Source of the DNA: Micromonospora sp. WMMD961
Lineage (GTDB): Bacteria; Actinomycetota; Actinomycetes; Mycobacteriales; Micromonosporaceae
Reading direction: 5' to 3'
Length of the DNA stretch: 64,000 bases
Assembly (NCBI RefSeq): GCF_029626145.1
Contig: NZ_JARUBJ010000002.1
Location: forward strand, 3,445,501-3,509,500
Part shown: positions 24,351 to 33,231 of the stretch, in pieces
Numbering within the stretch: the stretch's first letter is position 1
Layout: every line of letters starts with the position of its first letter
Notes under the pieces: generated by a model
What the model was told of the DNA's origin: nothing
Seen by the model: only the letters and a program-made list of their open reading frames with translations
Databases searched by the model: none
Program-made: the position numbers and the translations under genes

Positions 24351-25061
24351 ATGACGCGAGCCCCTGCGGTGCCACTGGCCCCGAACGTCTGGCGTATCCC
24401 CACGGTGGGCCGTTCGGCCGTCAACTCGTACGCCTTCGTCGACGACGACGGCAGCGTCACGCTTGTCGACTGCGGCCTGGCCAAGGCGCCCGCCCGGATC
24501 GTGCGTGGGCTCGCGGCGATCGGAAAGGTGCCGGCCGACGTCACCCGGATCGTGCTCACCCACGCACACCCCGACCACGCCGGCGGCGCGGCGGAGATGT
24601 CGCGGCGCACGGGCGCCCCGGTGGCGGCGCACGTCGGCGACGTGCCGTACGCGCAGGAGGGTCGGACGCCGGGCAGCGACCCGACGGTGACCGGCGGTCG
24701 GCTCTTCGCCCGGGTCAACAGCGGGCGGTTCCCGGCGGTGCGGGTGGCGCAGCCGCTGGCCGACGGCGACGTGCTCGACGTCGGCGGTGGCCTACGGGTG
24801 GTGCACACCCCCGGGCACTCGCCGGGCCACGTGTCGCTGCTGCACGAACCGACCCGACTGTTGATCACCGGAGACGCGCTGTTCAACGTGCTCGGGGTCC
24901 GCTACGCACCGAAGGTGCTGTGCAGCAACTTCCGGATGACCCAGCAGACCGCCCACGTCTTCGGTGAGTTGGAGTACGACCTGGCCGCCTTCACCCACGG
25001 CCCGGAGTTGACCGACAAACCCCGCGACCGCATCCGCGCCTTCCTCTCCGCGCACCGTTGA
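24351..25061 (+). CDS. MBL-fold metallo-hydrolase
   Basis: 236 residues. The zinc-binding motif THAHPDHAGG (about 70-79), the later His in HTPGHSPGH (about 148-156), Asp in ITGDALF and His in THGPEL complete a binuclear site. It resembles glyoxalase II-like or lactonase-like hydrolases; substrate unknown. TAGACT at 24339-24344 ends six bases before the ATG and no ribosome site is visible, so it is probably leaderless. It converges on the CorA gene, whose stop is 18 bases away. Confidence 0.88.
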   Translation: MTRAPAVPLAPNVWRIPTVGRSAVNSYAFVDDDGSVTLVDCGLAKAPARIVRGLAAIGKVPADVTRIVLTHAHPDHAGGAAEMSRRTGAPVAAHVGDVPYAQEGRTPGSDPTVTGGRLFARVNSGRFPAVRVAQPLADGDVLDVGGGLRVVHTPGHSPGHVSLLHEPTRLLITGDALFNVLGVRYAPKVLCSNFRMTQQTAHVFGELEYDLAAFTHGPELTDKPRDRIRAFLSAHR

Positions 25062-25079
25062 GCAGCCCGTCGATGGGCC

Positions 25080-26180
25080 TCACAGCCAGCCGGAGCGGCG
25101 GAACAGCCGGTACAGGAACAGGGCCGCCGCCGCCATCAGGGTGACGGCCCCGGCGTAGCCGTAGCGCCAGGCCAGCTCGGGCATGTGCTCGAAGTTCATG
25201 CCGTAGATCCCGGCGATGCCGGTCTGGGTGGCCGCGATGGCCGCCCAGGCGGCGATCTTGCGCATGTCGTTGTTCTGCTCCACGGCGAGCTGCGCCAGCC
25301 GCGACTGGACGATCGAGGTGAGCAGGTCGTCGTACGCGGCCACCCGATCCACCGCCCGGCTCAACCGACCGTCGACGTCGACGAACCAGCGGTGCAGGGC
25401 GCGCGGCGGACCCTCGGGTTCGAGCAGCGTACGCATCGGCGCCTGCAACGGCAGGACCGCCCGCTTGAACTCCACCACCTCCCGTTTGAGCTGGTAGATG
25501 TGCTGGATGTCGGCCCTGCGGTCGCGGGCGAACACCGCCTCCTCGACCCGCTCCAGGTCCCGTTCCACGTGCCCGGCCACCTCCAGGTAGGAGTCGACCA
25601 TGCGGGCGCAGACCGCGTACGCCACCGCCCACGGGCCGGCGGCCAGCAGCGCGGGGCGGCGCTCGATGTCGGCGCGGACGCTGCGCAGCGCCCCGGCGGC
25701 TCCGTGCCGCACCGTGATGGCGAAGCGGTCACCGAGCAGCACCATGACGTCCCCGGTGTCGATCACCTCGGAGGTGTCGGTGAGCTCGTCGTGCTCCACG
25801 TACCCGGCGGTGCGCAGGACCAGCAGCGTGACCGACCCGTGGCGCTGCACGGTGGGACGGTGCCCGTCGGCGAGCGCCTGTTCGACGGTCAGCTCGTCGA
25901 GGCCGAAGGTCTGGCCGACCGCCGCGAGCACCGCCGGGCCCGGATCGTGCAGTCCCAGCCACACGAAGGCGCCGCGGCCGTGCCGGGCCCGGGCGTACGC
26001 GTCGGCGTAGTGCGGTCGACCGGGCTCGCGGCGGCCGTTGACGTAGACGGCGCAGTCGACCACGGCGTCCGGGTTGGACCGGCGGGGGTTGGGGGAGTCG
26101 TCCTCGACCCGTCCGAGCAGTCGACGGGCCAGGGCGCGTACGCCTCGACCGGCCCGGTCCCGTACCGGTCGCTGATCCAC
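25080..26180 (-). CDS. CorA-type magnesium/cobalt transporter
   Basis: 366 residues. A large soluble N-terminal domain with long helices (VERDLERVEEAVFARDRRADIQ and onward) leads to two C-terminal membrane helices and the family's GMN pore motif in IYGMNFEHMPELAW. The GTG at 26180 is chosen because GGGGAGG is six bases upstream; frames up to 26231 remain open but lack a site. CorA channels form pentamers that admit Mg2+ or other divalent ions. Monocistronic. Confidence 0.9.
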   Translation of the reverse strand: MDQRPVRDRAGRGVRALARRLLGRVEDDSPNPRRSNPDAVVDCAVYVNGRREPGRPHYADAYARARHGRGAFVWLGLHDPGPAVLAAVGQTFGLDELTVEQALADGHRPTVQRHGSVTLLVLRTAGYVEHDELTDTSEVIDTGDVMVLLGDRFAITVRHGAAGALRSVRADIERRPALLAAGPWAVAYAVCARMVDSYLEVAGHVERDLERVEEAVFARDRRADIQHIYQLKREVVEFKRAVLPLQAPMRTLLEPEGPPRALHRWFVDVDGRLSRAVDRVAAYDDLLTSIVQSRLAQLAVEQNNDMRKIAAWAAIAATQTGIAGIYGMNFEHMPELAWRYGYAGAVTLMAAAALFLYRLFRRSGWL

Positions 26181-26312
26181 CGCGTGCCTCCCCGTCGCCG
26201 GCGCACCGCCCCGATCACGGGATGGTGCCACCGCATTCTGCCGAGCAGGGTCCGGCTCCCGACAGCGGGGCGGGTGGCTCAGGCGTGCGGGTGGCTCAGG
26301 CGGGCGGTCGGC

Positions 26313-26924
26313 TCAGGCGGTGCGGGTGGCGAAGACGACGACGTTGTCGACGTAGTTGCCGGTCGTCGCGTCGAACCGACCGCCGCAGGTGATCAGGCGC
26401 AGCGCTGCGGCGTCCGCCGGGCCGTAGACGAGCGTGGTGGGAAAGTGCTCCTTGGGGTACGCCCGCACGTCGTCCACTGTGAACGTGGCGACCTGTGCGT
26501 CGGCCCGGGTGACCTGGATCTGCTCGCCGGGGCGTAGCCGACCGAGGTCGAAGAAGACCGCCGGACCGGCCGGTGAGTCGACGTGTCCGACCAGGACCGC
26601 GTTGCCCGTCTCGCCGGGGCTCACCCCGTGCCGGTACCAGCCGGCGAGGGTGGGCCGGTCCAGTGGCGGCACCTCCAGCACCCCGGCGGCGTCGGCACCG
26701 ACCGGGACGACCTCCGCGCGAACGCCGATGGCGGTGATCTGCACCCGGACCGGCGCGGCGCGTTGCAGCGGCACCAGGTCCGGCGCCGGTTCGGTGCGTC
26801 GCGGCGCGTCTGCGGGCGGACGCGGTGGCGTCGCCGGGTCGGCGGTGAGACCGACCGTGATCAGCCCCAGCCCACTCACGCCGAGCAGGGCGACCACCGC
26901 TGGTAGGGTCCGCCGCCACCACAC
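26313..26924 (-). CDS. Class F sortase
   Basis: 203 residues. An N-terminal signal-anchor helix (TLPAVVALLGVSGLGLITVGL), a Pro-rich linker, and a sortase barrel with the catalytic His in LVGHVDS, Cys in LITCGG (about residue 178), and Arg in VVVFATR at the end. The GTG start has GGAGG upstream. Sortases join surface proteins to the wall or to each other; class F enzymes of actinobacteria have varied recognition motifs. The upstream gene on the same strand encodes a secreted protein with a C-terminal membrane segment, a plausible partner. Confidence 0.92.
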   Translation of the reverse strand: MWWRRTLPAVVALLGVSGLGLITVGLTADPATPPRPPADAPRRTEPAPDLVPLQRAAPVRVQITAIGVRAEVVPVGADAAGVLEVPPLDRPTLAGWYRHGVSPGETGNAVLVGHVDSPAGPAVFFDLGRLRPGEQIQVTRADAQVATFTVDDVRAYPKEHFPTTLVYGPADAAALRLITCGGRFDATTGNYVDNVVVFATRTA

Positions 26925-26952
26925 GTGGGCACCTCCGTAGGGCTCGTCGGGA

Positions 26953-26981
26953 TGCCCGCGCCGGTGTCACCGGCGCGGGCA
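26953..26981 (-). terminator. Hairpin between the sortase and its upstream neighbour
   Basis: Perfect 12-bp arms (26953-26964 and 26970-26981) with a TGTCA loop, about 30 bases past the stop of the gene at 27011. It may reduce read-through into the sortase. Confidence 0.65.
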
Positions 26982-27010
26982 CCCGTCCTCAGGGATGGAA
27001 CAGCCGCCGG

Positions 27011-27496
27011 TCAGGCGACAGTGGACACCGGCCGACGCCGGCGGATCAGGATCACCGCGCCGGCCAGGGCGGTGCCGAGAAGCGTGCCTCCGGCGGCCAG
27101 AGCGCCGTTGTCGCGGCTGTCTCCGCCGGAGCCGGCGGGCGCGCCGCCGATCGGGGTGACGGTGAACGTGGCGCTGCCGGCCGAACTGCCGTCGCCGCAG
27201 GTGGCCGCCACCGTGTATGTGCCCAGGGTGAACCCGGCGGTGAAGAGTTCGGCGCTCAGCCCGCCGCCGGCGGCGGCCGTGGTGGACCGGACGTTCTGGT
27301 CGCGGTTGGGGCCGGTGACCCGGAACAGGGCGTCACCCGACTTCGGGTTGCAGGTCGTCGCGGTGAGCACGACGGTCCCTCCGACCGGGGTGGTGGCCGG
27401 TGACACAGTGGTGTCGGCCAGTGCGGCGCCTGGCAGCAGGAGTGTGCCGAGGCCCACGCCGAGCGCCGCCGAGCAGAGTGCTGTTGAGACCTTCAT
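27011..27496 (-). CDS. Secreted protein with Ig-like domain and C-terminal membrane anchor
   Basis: 161 residues. Sec signal peptide (cleavage near ALA-DT, about residue 27), then about 85 residues of beta-rich sequence with two Cys (TTCNPKSG and AATCGDG) resembling bacterial Ig-like domains, a Gly/Ser linker, a helix (GALAAGGTLLGTALAGAVILI), and RRRRPVSTVA. That is the layout of sortase-sorted proteins, but no LPxTG-like motif is obvious before the helix (GDSRDNGALAAGG). It is adjacent to a class F sortase, so either the motif is unusual or the protein simply stays in the membrane. Confidence 0.75.
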   Translation of the reverse strand: MKVSTALCSAALGVGLGTLLLPGAALADTTVSPATTPVGGTVVLTATTCNPKSGDALFRVTGPNRDQNVRSTTAAAGGGLSAELFTAGFTLGTYTVAATCGDGSSAGSATFTVTPIGGAPAGSGGDSRDNGALAAGGTLLGTALAGAVILIRRRRPVSTVA

Positions 27497-27784
27497 ACGC
27501 GTCTTCCCTCACTTTTCGTCCGCTGACTGCGTGGGACGTCGTTCGGGTGGCCAACTCCGTGACTAGCACCGGTGTGCCCAACACTAGGTGGGTTGGGCCC
27601 ACGATCAGGTGAAAATGAGAATTCCTCGTTGCCGTCACGTGTCCACCCGAAGGCGGGGAGAGCTGCGGAAAGGCCCCGACGGCCCGAGCAGCGCCCGGTC
27701 TCCGGTCGATGTCGGGCTGTCGCGGCTGGGTCGATGGCGAGGTATTGCCGACGACGGCGGAAATACGCCGGCTGGGCGTCCGGG

Positions 27785-28612
27785 TCAGTCGGCCCCGGTC
27801 GGCTCGGGCATCGGCTCGCCGGTTTCCAGGAGTGTCTTGAGGCTGGCCAACAGCTCCGGCCAGCCTCCGCTGCCGTCGAGTTGGCCGCTGATCGCCCGGT
27901 GCATCTCGCTGTCGGGGGAGAAGTCGTCGTGGATCACGGTCAACCGGACGGCCGTCGGGCCGTGCGGATCGATCTGGAACGTCACCTTCGACCGGCGCTC
28001 GCCACGTCGGGCGGCCAGCTCCTCGGCCGACCAGCCGAAGTGCTCGGCGTGCTCGGCCTGGAAGCCGTGCCAGCTGTAGGAGAGGAGACGGTACGGCTCC
28101 GCGGCCAGCACCCGCTGGCCGAGATCGCGGGGCTCGTCGGCCGCCGTGTCCTGCCACAGCACCGGTGACCCCACCTGCCAGTCCGACACGAGCGCGATCC
28201 CACCCCAGTACCGACGGGTGAACGCCGGTTCGATGAGTGCGGCCCACAGTCGCTGTGGAGTGGTGGTGACGTACGTCGTGTAGGCGAAGGTCGGGCTCTG
28301 CATGGATTGTCCCTCCAATGCGGTGGTCAGGTCGGCGAGGGTGGCGGCGCGTTCGCGGTCGTAGCGGCTGAGCCACCGGTCGGCGATGGCGTTGATCGGG
28401 GCGGCGTTGAGGTAGTGCACCTTTTCCCGGCCCCGCCGCACGGTCGTGACGAGGTTGGCCGCCTCCAGGACCGACAGGTGCTTGCTGACGGCCTGCCGGG
28501 TCGTCGCCAACCCTTCGCAGAGCTCCCGCAGGGTCTGGCCGTTGCGCTCGTTGAGCCGGTCGAGCAGCCGACGCCGGCTGGGGTCGGCCAGTGCCCGAAA
28601 CGCGTCGTCCAT
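27785..28612 (-). CDS. ArsR-family repressor fused to SRPBCC ligand-binding domain
   Basis: 275 residues. Residues 1-85 are a winged HTH of the ArsR type (MDDAFRALADPSRRRLLDRL then ATTRQAVSKHLSVLEAANLV). Residues about 105-260 are an AHSA1/START-like domain (FAYTTYVTTTPQRLWAALIEP through KVTFQIDPHG and LLASLKTLLETG). The fusion suggests a one-component sensor that binds a small hydrophobic ligand. The ATG at 28612 has GAGGAGGG upstream. Two inverted repeats in the spacer to the divergent MFS gene are likely operators. The gap 27497-27784 contains no gene I can support. Confidence 0.88.
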   Translation of the reverse strand: MDDAFRALADPSRRRLLDRLNERNGQTLRELCEGLATTRQAVSKHLSVLEAANLVTTVRRGREKVHYLNAAPINAIADRWLSRYDRERAATLADLTTALEGQSMQSPTFAYTTYVTTTPQRLWAALIEPAFTRRYWGGIALVSDWQVGSPVLWQDTAADEPRDLGQRVLAAEPYRLLSYSWHGFQAEHAEHFGWSAEELAARRGERRSKVTFQIDPHGPTAVRLTVIHDDFSPDSEMHRAISGQLDGSGGWPELLASLKTLLETGEPMPEPTGAD

Positions 28613-28624
28613 CGGCCCTCCTCG

Positions 28625-28652
28625 TGACAGGCAACCAGTTGGTTGCCTGTCA
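28625..28652. promoter_or_regulatory. Perfect inverted repeat, probable ArsR-type operator 1
   Basis: Half-sites TGACAGGCAACCA are mirrored across a 2-base centre, perfect over 28 bases and only 13 bases upstream of the ArsR-SRPBCC start, so it could mediate autorepression. Confidence 0.75.
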
Positions 28653-28655
28653 ACA

Positions 28656-28677
28656 TAGGCAACCAGAGAGTTACCTG
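28656..28677. promoter_or_regulatory. Imperfect second operator copy
   Basis: AGGCAAC and GTTACCT flank a six-base centre; the left half repeats the AGGCAACC core of operator 1. It lies toward the divergent MFS gene and probably controls that promoter. Confidence 0.55.
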
Positions 28678-28758
28678 TCAACCCTCGCCATCGAGGGCCT
28701 CCCAGCGACTGGATAAAGGCCGGGATGTCCCGCGGAAACGCTGGTAGGTTCGCTCGCC

Positions 28759-30027
28759 GTGACACGGAACGTGGGAGACGGCCTGGGACCGGTGTTCGCC
28801 AGACTCTGGGCGGCGAGCACCCTCTCGGCCCTGGGCAGCGGCCTGGCCACCGTCGCTGCGCCGCTCTTCGTCGCGTCGCGGACCGATGACCCGCTCGTGG
28901 TCGCCGGAGCGTCCGCCGTGGCGTGGCTGCCGTGGCTGCTCTTCGCCCTGCCCGGCGGGGTGCTGGTGGACCGGATGGACCGCCGCCGCCTGATGATCGT
29001 CATCGACCTGGTCCGGGTGGTCGCGCTCGCCGTTCTGGCCACGGCCATCCTCAGCGGCCGGGGCGGGGTGGCGCTGCTGTTCGCGGTGCTGTTCCTGGTC
29101 AACACCGGTGAGATCGTGTTCCGCGCGGCGAGCCAGGCCATGGTTCCGGTCGTGGTGCCGCGGCACCGCTTGGAGCGCGCCAACGGATGGCTCAGCGGCG
29201 GCGCCACCCTCATGCACAGCATGCTCGCCGGCCCGCTCGGCGGCTTCCTTTTCGCGATCTCGGCGGGCAGCCCGTTCCTGGTCAACGCCATCACGTACGC
29301 CCTCAGCGCCGTACTGGTGGCGCTGATCGGCGGGGACTTCCGGGCCGCCGTCGACGACACGCACGCACGCCGTACCCGCACCATGGCCGGCGAGATCGTC
29401 GAAGGCCTGCGCTGGCTGGCCAACCAGCGGCTGCTGCGCACGATGGCCGTGCTGATCGGTCTGCTGAACGTCACCCTCACCGCCGCGCTCGCGGTGCTGG
29501 TGCTGCTCGCCGTCGAGCGTTTGGGACTCGGATCCGTCGGCTATGGCCTGCTCTTCACCTGCATGGCCACCGGTGGGGTGCTCGGCGCCCTGCTCGGCGA
29601 CCGGATCATCGCCCGGATCAGCGCCACCTGGACGATCAGGATCGGCTTGCTCGTCGAGGCGGGGCTGCACCTGGCGCTGGCCGCGTCCCGCAGCACCATC
29701 GTGGTCGGGTTCGCGCTGTTCGCCTTCGGGGTGCACGGCGGGCTGTGGAACATCGTGTCGAACTCACTGCGCCAACGACTCACCCCGGCGAACCTCCAGG
29801 GCCGGGTGGCCAGCACCAACCTCTTCGTGGCGGCGGGCGGCAACTGCGTGGGCGCACTGCTGGGCGGGCTGCTGGCCGCCCGATTCGGCATCACAGCGCC
29901 GTACTGGGTCGGGCTGGTGGTGGCGGTCGGCGTCTCCGCCGCCACCTGGCGGGTCTTCAACCGCGCCGCGGTCGCGCGTGCCTATGCCGACCCGCCCCCG
30001 GTCGAGTCGCCCGCGCCGGTGGCCTGA
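28759..30027 (+). CDS. Major facilitator superfamily exporter (EntS-like)
   Basis: 422 residues, about 12 helices, starting VFARLWAASTLSALGSGLATVAAPLF, with DRMDRRRLMIVIDL after helix 2 and a second-half motif LGDRIIARISATWTIRIG. The pattern is that of the enterobactin-exporter-like MFS group, often drug or siderophore pumps. GTG start with TAGGTT at about 28743-28748 and no ribosome site, so a very short leader is likely. It is divergent from the ArsR-SRPBCC regulator, which probably represses it through the two repeats in the spacer. Confidence 0.88.
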   Translation: MTRNVGDGLGPVFARLWAASTLSALGSGLATVAAPLFVASRTDDPLVVAGASAVAWLPWLLFALPGGVLVDRMDRRRLMIVIDLVRVVALAVLATAILSGRGGVALLFAVLFLVNTGEIVFRAASQAMVPVVVPRHRLERANGWLSGGATLMHSMLAGPLGGFLFAISAGSPFLVNAITYALSAVLVALIGGDFRAAVDDTHARRTRTMAGEIVEGLRWLANQRLLRTMAVLIGLLNVTLTAALAVLVLLAVERLGLGSVGYGLLFTCMATGGVLGALLGDRIIARISATWTIRIGLLVEAGLHLALAASRSTIVVGFALFAFGVHGGLWNIVSNSLRQRLTPANLQGRVASTNLFVAAGGNCVGALLGGLLAARFGITAPYWVGLVVAVGVSAATWRVFNRAAVARAYADPPPVESPAPVA

Positions 30028-30082
30028 GCGCCGTGGCGGCCCATCGGGTGGTGGCGCGCGTCGGTGTGGCAGCGTGGGGTGG

Positions 30083-31321
30083 GTGACCGACTCCGCGCCG
30101 CTGGACGTCGACCTCGCGCTGCTCGGCGGCGGCGGGGCGGCTTCGTTGCTGCTCGCCGCCCTGGACCGGCACGAGGTCCGGGACCTGCGCATCGCCGTCG
30201 TCGACCCGGTCCGCCGACGCGGTCAGGACCGCACCTGGGCGTTCTGGGGCCACCCGGGCACCGACCTGGATCCGCTGCTCAGCGCGAGCTGGCGGCAGGT
30301 CGAGGTGGCGACGGCGGCGCGACGCCGCGTCCTGGACCTGACCCCGCTGCGGTACGCCATGCTCCGCTCCGGCCCGGTCTACGACCGGGCTGCCGAGGCC
30401 GAACGCCGGCTGGACGCCACCCGGATCGTCGCGCCCGCCGAGACGGTGTCGGACGACGGCACACGGGTGCGGGTGCGCACCGGTGACGGGCGGACCGTGC
30501 GGGCCGGATGGGTGCTCGACTCGCGCCCCCGCCCGCCGGCGCGAGCCGGACGGACCACCTGGTTGCAGCACTTCCGGGGCTGGTGGTTGGAGGCCGACCG
30601 CCCCGCCTTCGACCCGGCACGCGCGGTGCTGATGGACTTCCGCACCCCGCAGCCACCCCGGGGCGTCTCCTTCGGGTACGTGCTGCCGGTGAGCGACCGC
30701 TACGCCCTGGTCGAGTACACCGAGTTCTCGCCCGACCTGCTCACCGACGCCGGGTACGACGCGGCGCTGGCCGGCTACCGGGACCTGCTCGGGCTGGACC
30801 CTTCCGGGCTGCAGGTCCGGGAGGTGGAGAACGGCGTGATCCCGATGACCGACGCGCCGTTTCCGCCCCGGCCCTCGCCCCGGGTGGTCCGACTCGGTAC
30901 GGCCGGTGGCGCGACCCGCCCCTCCACCGGCTTCACCTTCTCCGCCATGTACCGCCAGGCCGACCAGGTGGCCCGCGCCCTCGCGGCGGGACGACCGCCG
31001 GTGCCCCAGCCGGCGTACCCCCGTCGACACCGCTGGATGGACGCGGTGGCGTTGCGGGCGTTGGACCGAGGCGGGGTCGGTGGCCCGGACTTCTTCGACC
31101 GACTCTTCGACCGCAACCCCGCCGAGCGGGTGCTGCGCTTCCTCGACGGTGTGACAACCCCGGCCGAGGAGGTCGCCATCATGAACTCCACCCGGCTGCT
31201 GCCGATGATCGCCGCCACTGCCGGCGACGCGGCGCACCGCGTCCGCGACCGGCTGCGGCCCACCCGACCCGCGCCGGCCGTCCCGCCCGCCGTGGTCGGT
31301 GCGGAGCCCAGCGGCGGATAG
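30083..31321 (+). CDS. Lycopene cyclase family flavoprotein
   Basis: 412 residues. The FAD-binding N-terminus DLALLGGGGAASLLLAAL leads into RTWAFWGHPGTDLD, a hallmark of CrtY/CrtL-type lycopene beta-cyclases. YVLPVSDRYALVEYTEFS and GVIPMTDAPFPPRPS with RLGTAGGATRPSTGFTFSAM follow. It would cyclise the ends of lycopene in the membrane. No other carotenoid gene is within the window, so the pathway must be encoded elsewhere or the substrate differs. Pro/Ala-rich C-terminus. It follows the MFS gene by 55 bases on the same strand. Confidence 0.85.
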   Translation: MTDSAPLDVDLALLGGGGAASLLLAALDRHEVRDLRIAVVDPVRRRGQDRTWAFWGHPGTDLDPLLSASWRQVEVATAARRRVLDLTPLRYAMLRSGPVYDRAAEAERRLDATRIVAPAETVSDDGTRVRVRTGDGRTVRAGWVLDSRPRPPARAGRTTWLQHFRGWWLEADRPAFDPARAVLMDFRTPQPPRGVSFGYVLPVSDRYALVEYTEFSPDLLTDAGYDAALAGYRDLLGLDPSGLQVREVENGVIPMTDAPFPPRPSPRVVRLGTAGGATRPSTGFTFSAMYRQADQVARALAAGRPPVPQPAYPRRHRWMDAVALRALDRGGVGGPDFFDRLFDRNPAERVLRFLDGVTTPAEEVAIMNSTRLLPMIAATAGDAAHRVRDRLRPTRPAPAVPPAVVGAEPSGG

Positions 31322-31479
31322 GGGTCCGCCGGGCCCACCGGCGTTGCCTGTCCCGGAGCCTGTCGAGCTGCCCCGCAGGTGGGGCATGCCGTCCAGCCTC
31401 GGAGGTGGGGCACGACATCCCGGCGCGCCCGGGCCCCCGGGCAGCGAGGACGACGTCACCGCGCGGTAGGTTGCCGGGC

Positions 31480-31953
31480 ATGGTGGACGCGGCGGCCGGC
31501 AGGGGCGTGCAGATCTGGACCGACGGGGCGTGCAGTGGCAATCCCGGGCCGGGCGGTTGGGGCGCCCTGCTGCGCTACGGCGACCACGAGCGGGAGTTGT
31601 GCGGCGGCGAGGCCACACCGACCACCAACAACCGGATGGAGCTGATGGCGGCCATCCAGGCGTTGGAGAGCCTGAACCGGCCGGTCACCGTGGAGCTGCA
31701 CACCGACAGCACGTACGTGCGCAACGGCATCACCAGTTGGCTGGCGTCCTGGAAGCGCAACGGTTGGCAGACGGCGGCAAAGCAGCCGGTGAAGAACGCC
31801 GACCTGTGGCAGCGGCTGGAGGCGGCCTGCGAGCGGCACCAGGTCACCTGGCTGTGGGTGAAGGGGCACAACGGTCACCCGGAGAACGAGCGGGCCGACG
31901 GGCTGGCCAACAAGGGCATGACCGAGGCGCGGGCCGCGTTCGCCGGTCGCTGA
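31480..31953 (+). CDS. rnhA: Ribonuclease HI
   Basis: 157 residues, standard length. The four catalytic acids are visible: Asp in IWTDGACSGNPGPGGWG, Glu in NNRMELMA, Asp in LHTDSTYV and Asp in NERADGLAN, plus the basic handle region WKRNGWQT and the WVKGHNGHPEN loop. It degrades RNA in RNA-DNA hybrids. TAGGTT (31467-31472) ends seven bases before the ATG and there is no ribosome site, indicating a leaderless transcript. It converges on the small gene at 31957. Confidence 0.95.
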   Translation: MVDAAAGRGVQIWTDGACSGNPGPGGWGALLRYGDHERELCGGEATPTTNNRMELMAAIQALESLNRPVTVELHTDSTYVRNGITSWLASWKRNGWQTAAKQPVKNADLWQRLEAACERHQVTWLWVKGHNGHPENERADGLANKGMTEARAAFAGR

Positions 31954-31956
31954 CCG

Positions 31957-32193
31957 TCAGCGGGTCGCGTCCGGGTGCCCGGGCATGCTGGACCCGCCGC
32001 CGCTGCTGCCGGACGATCCGCCGGCGACACCCGAGTTGTCGTCCTCGGTCACGATATCCGGGCGCACGTCGGTGTCGGCCGGCGCCGGAACCTCGGTGTC
32101 CGCCTCGACCTGCACCAGCGGCACCTGGCCGGCCTCGTCCTCGCTGTGCTGCGGGTCGCCCGGCAGCTCACCGTCGCGTTTTCGGAAACCCAC
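31957..32193 (-). CDS. Small acidic hydrophilic protein of unknown function
   Basis: 78 residues, GTG start preceded by GGGGGG. The middle is acidic (VEADTEVPAPADTDVRPDIVTEDD) and the end is Gly/Ser-rich (SGSSGGGSSMPG). No hydrophobic segment, so it is probably cytosolic and disordered. Not recognised; real-gene status rests on codon bias and the ribosome site. Confidence 0.45.
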   Translation of the reverse strand: MGFRKRDGELPGDPQHSEDEAGQVPLVQVEADTEVPAPADTDVRPDIVTEDDNSGVAGGSSGSSGGGSSMPGHPDATR

Positions 32194-32343
32194 GCCGTGC
32201 CCCCCGTCGATACCGGTCAGCGTCGGCGCTGGCTACCCGGCGTCGTCCCGGCCGAAACCTTGGGTGTGGGGGCGTCGGCACGCGGTGGCCGGGCGCGCGA
32301 TTCGCGCTGTTCAGCGGTACCGGCTGCGGTGGCCCACGGAGGT

Positions 32344-33231
32344 TCAGCGTCGGCGACCGCGCCGGGCGGGGGCACCGGCCCGCGACGGCTGGCGGACCGG
32401 GGTGAGCGGCAGGGCCGTCCAGTGCGCCGGCCGGGTGAGCGTCGCCGGCAGGCCGGTACGCGCGTCACACCGGGCGGCGTCCAGTTGCGCCTGGTGCAGG
32501 AAGAGAGTGCGCCGTAGGTCCGCGCCGCGCAGGTCGGCCCCGCGCAGGTCCGCGCCGGTCACGTCGGCGAGCCCCAGGTCGGCGTCGCGGAGGTCGGCGC
32601 CGATCAGCAGCGCCCCGCGCAGGTTGGCCCGGCGCAGGTCGACCCGACGGAGGTCGACGCCGAGCAGGTGCGCGCCCCGGTGGTCGACGCCGCCGGGGGA
32701 GCGGGCCACGTCGCTGGCCTGCGAGAGCAGCGGGCTTACCCGAGCCCGGTGCGCGGCCACGTCCAGCGCGCGTAGCCGCGCCAGGTCACCGCCGGTGAGC
32801 ACGGCGGTCTCGGCGCGGGCGTGCTCCAGCTCGTGGCGGAGGTCGGCCGGCGGGTGCAGCGCCACCGCCGCGTCGAGGTACCAGAGCAGCTCGTGCAGTG
32901 GCCGCAGTACGGCGAACGCCTCCGCCATGGCCGGCAACGTCCCCGGCGCGTCCCGCCAGTCCCGCCCGCCGAAGGTGACCTGGGCGACCTGCTGCCCGGC
33001 GCCGAAGCAGTCGAACACCGTGCAGCCGGGGAAGCCGCGTTGCCGCAGTTCGGTGTGGATGCCGCACCTGTGGTCCGCGCCCAGGTTGGGGCAGGGCTGC
33101 CCGGCCGGCTTGTCGATGGCGAAGTCGGCCGACGCGGCGAAGGCGGGCACCACGCAGCACAGCCCGAAGCAGCGCCCGCAGTCGGCGCGCAACTGCGTCG
33201 ACCCGGGTGGAGATGCGGGGCTGGGCGACAC
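32344..33231 (-). CDS. Pentapeptide-repeat protein with N-terminal Cys-rich domain
   Basis: 295 residues. The N-terminal 50 residues hold cysteines in CGRCFGLCC, CPNL, CGIH and CTVFDC, a likely metal-binding module. Residues about 185-255 are a pentapeptide-repeat run (LLGVDLRRVDLRRANLRGAL then ADLRDADL, ADLRGADLRGADLRR), which folds as a right-handed beta-helix. GTG start with AGGAGG upstream. Pentapeptide proteins can mimic DNA or act as scaffolds; the role here is unknown. The stretch 32194-32343 upstream of the small acidic gene is non-coding as far as I see. Confidence 0.85.
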   Translation of the reverse strand: MSPSPASPPGSTQLRADCGRCFGLCCVVPAFAASADFAIDKPAGQPCPNLGADHRCGIHTELRQRGFPGCTVFDCFGAGQQVAQVTFGGRDWRDAPGTLPAMAEAFAVLRPLHELLWYLDAAVALHPPADLRHELEHARAETAVLTGGDLARLRALDVAAHRARVSPLLSQASDVARSPGGVDHRGAHLLGVDLRRVDLRRANLRGALLIGADLRDADLGLADVTGADLRGADLRGADLRRTLFLHQAQLDAARCDARTGLPATLTRPAHWTALPLTPVRQPSRAGAPARRGRRR

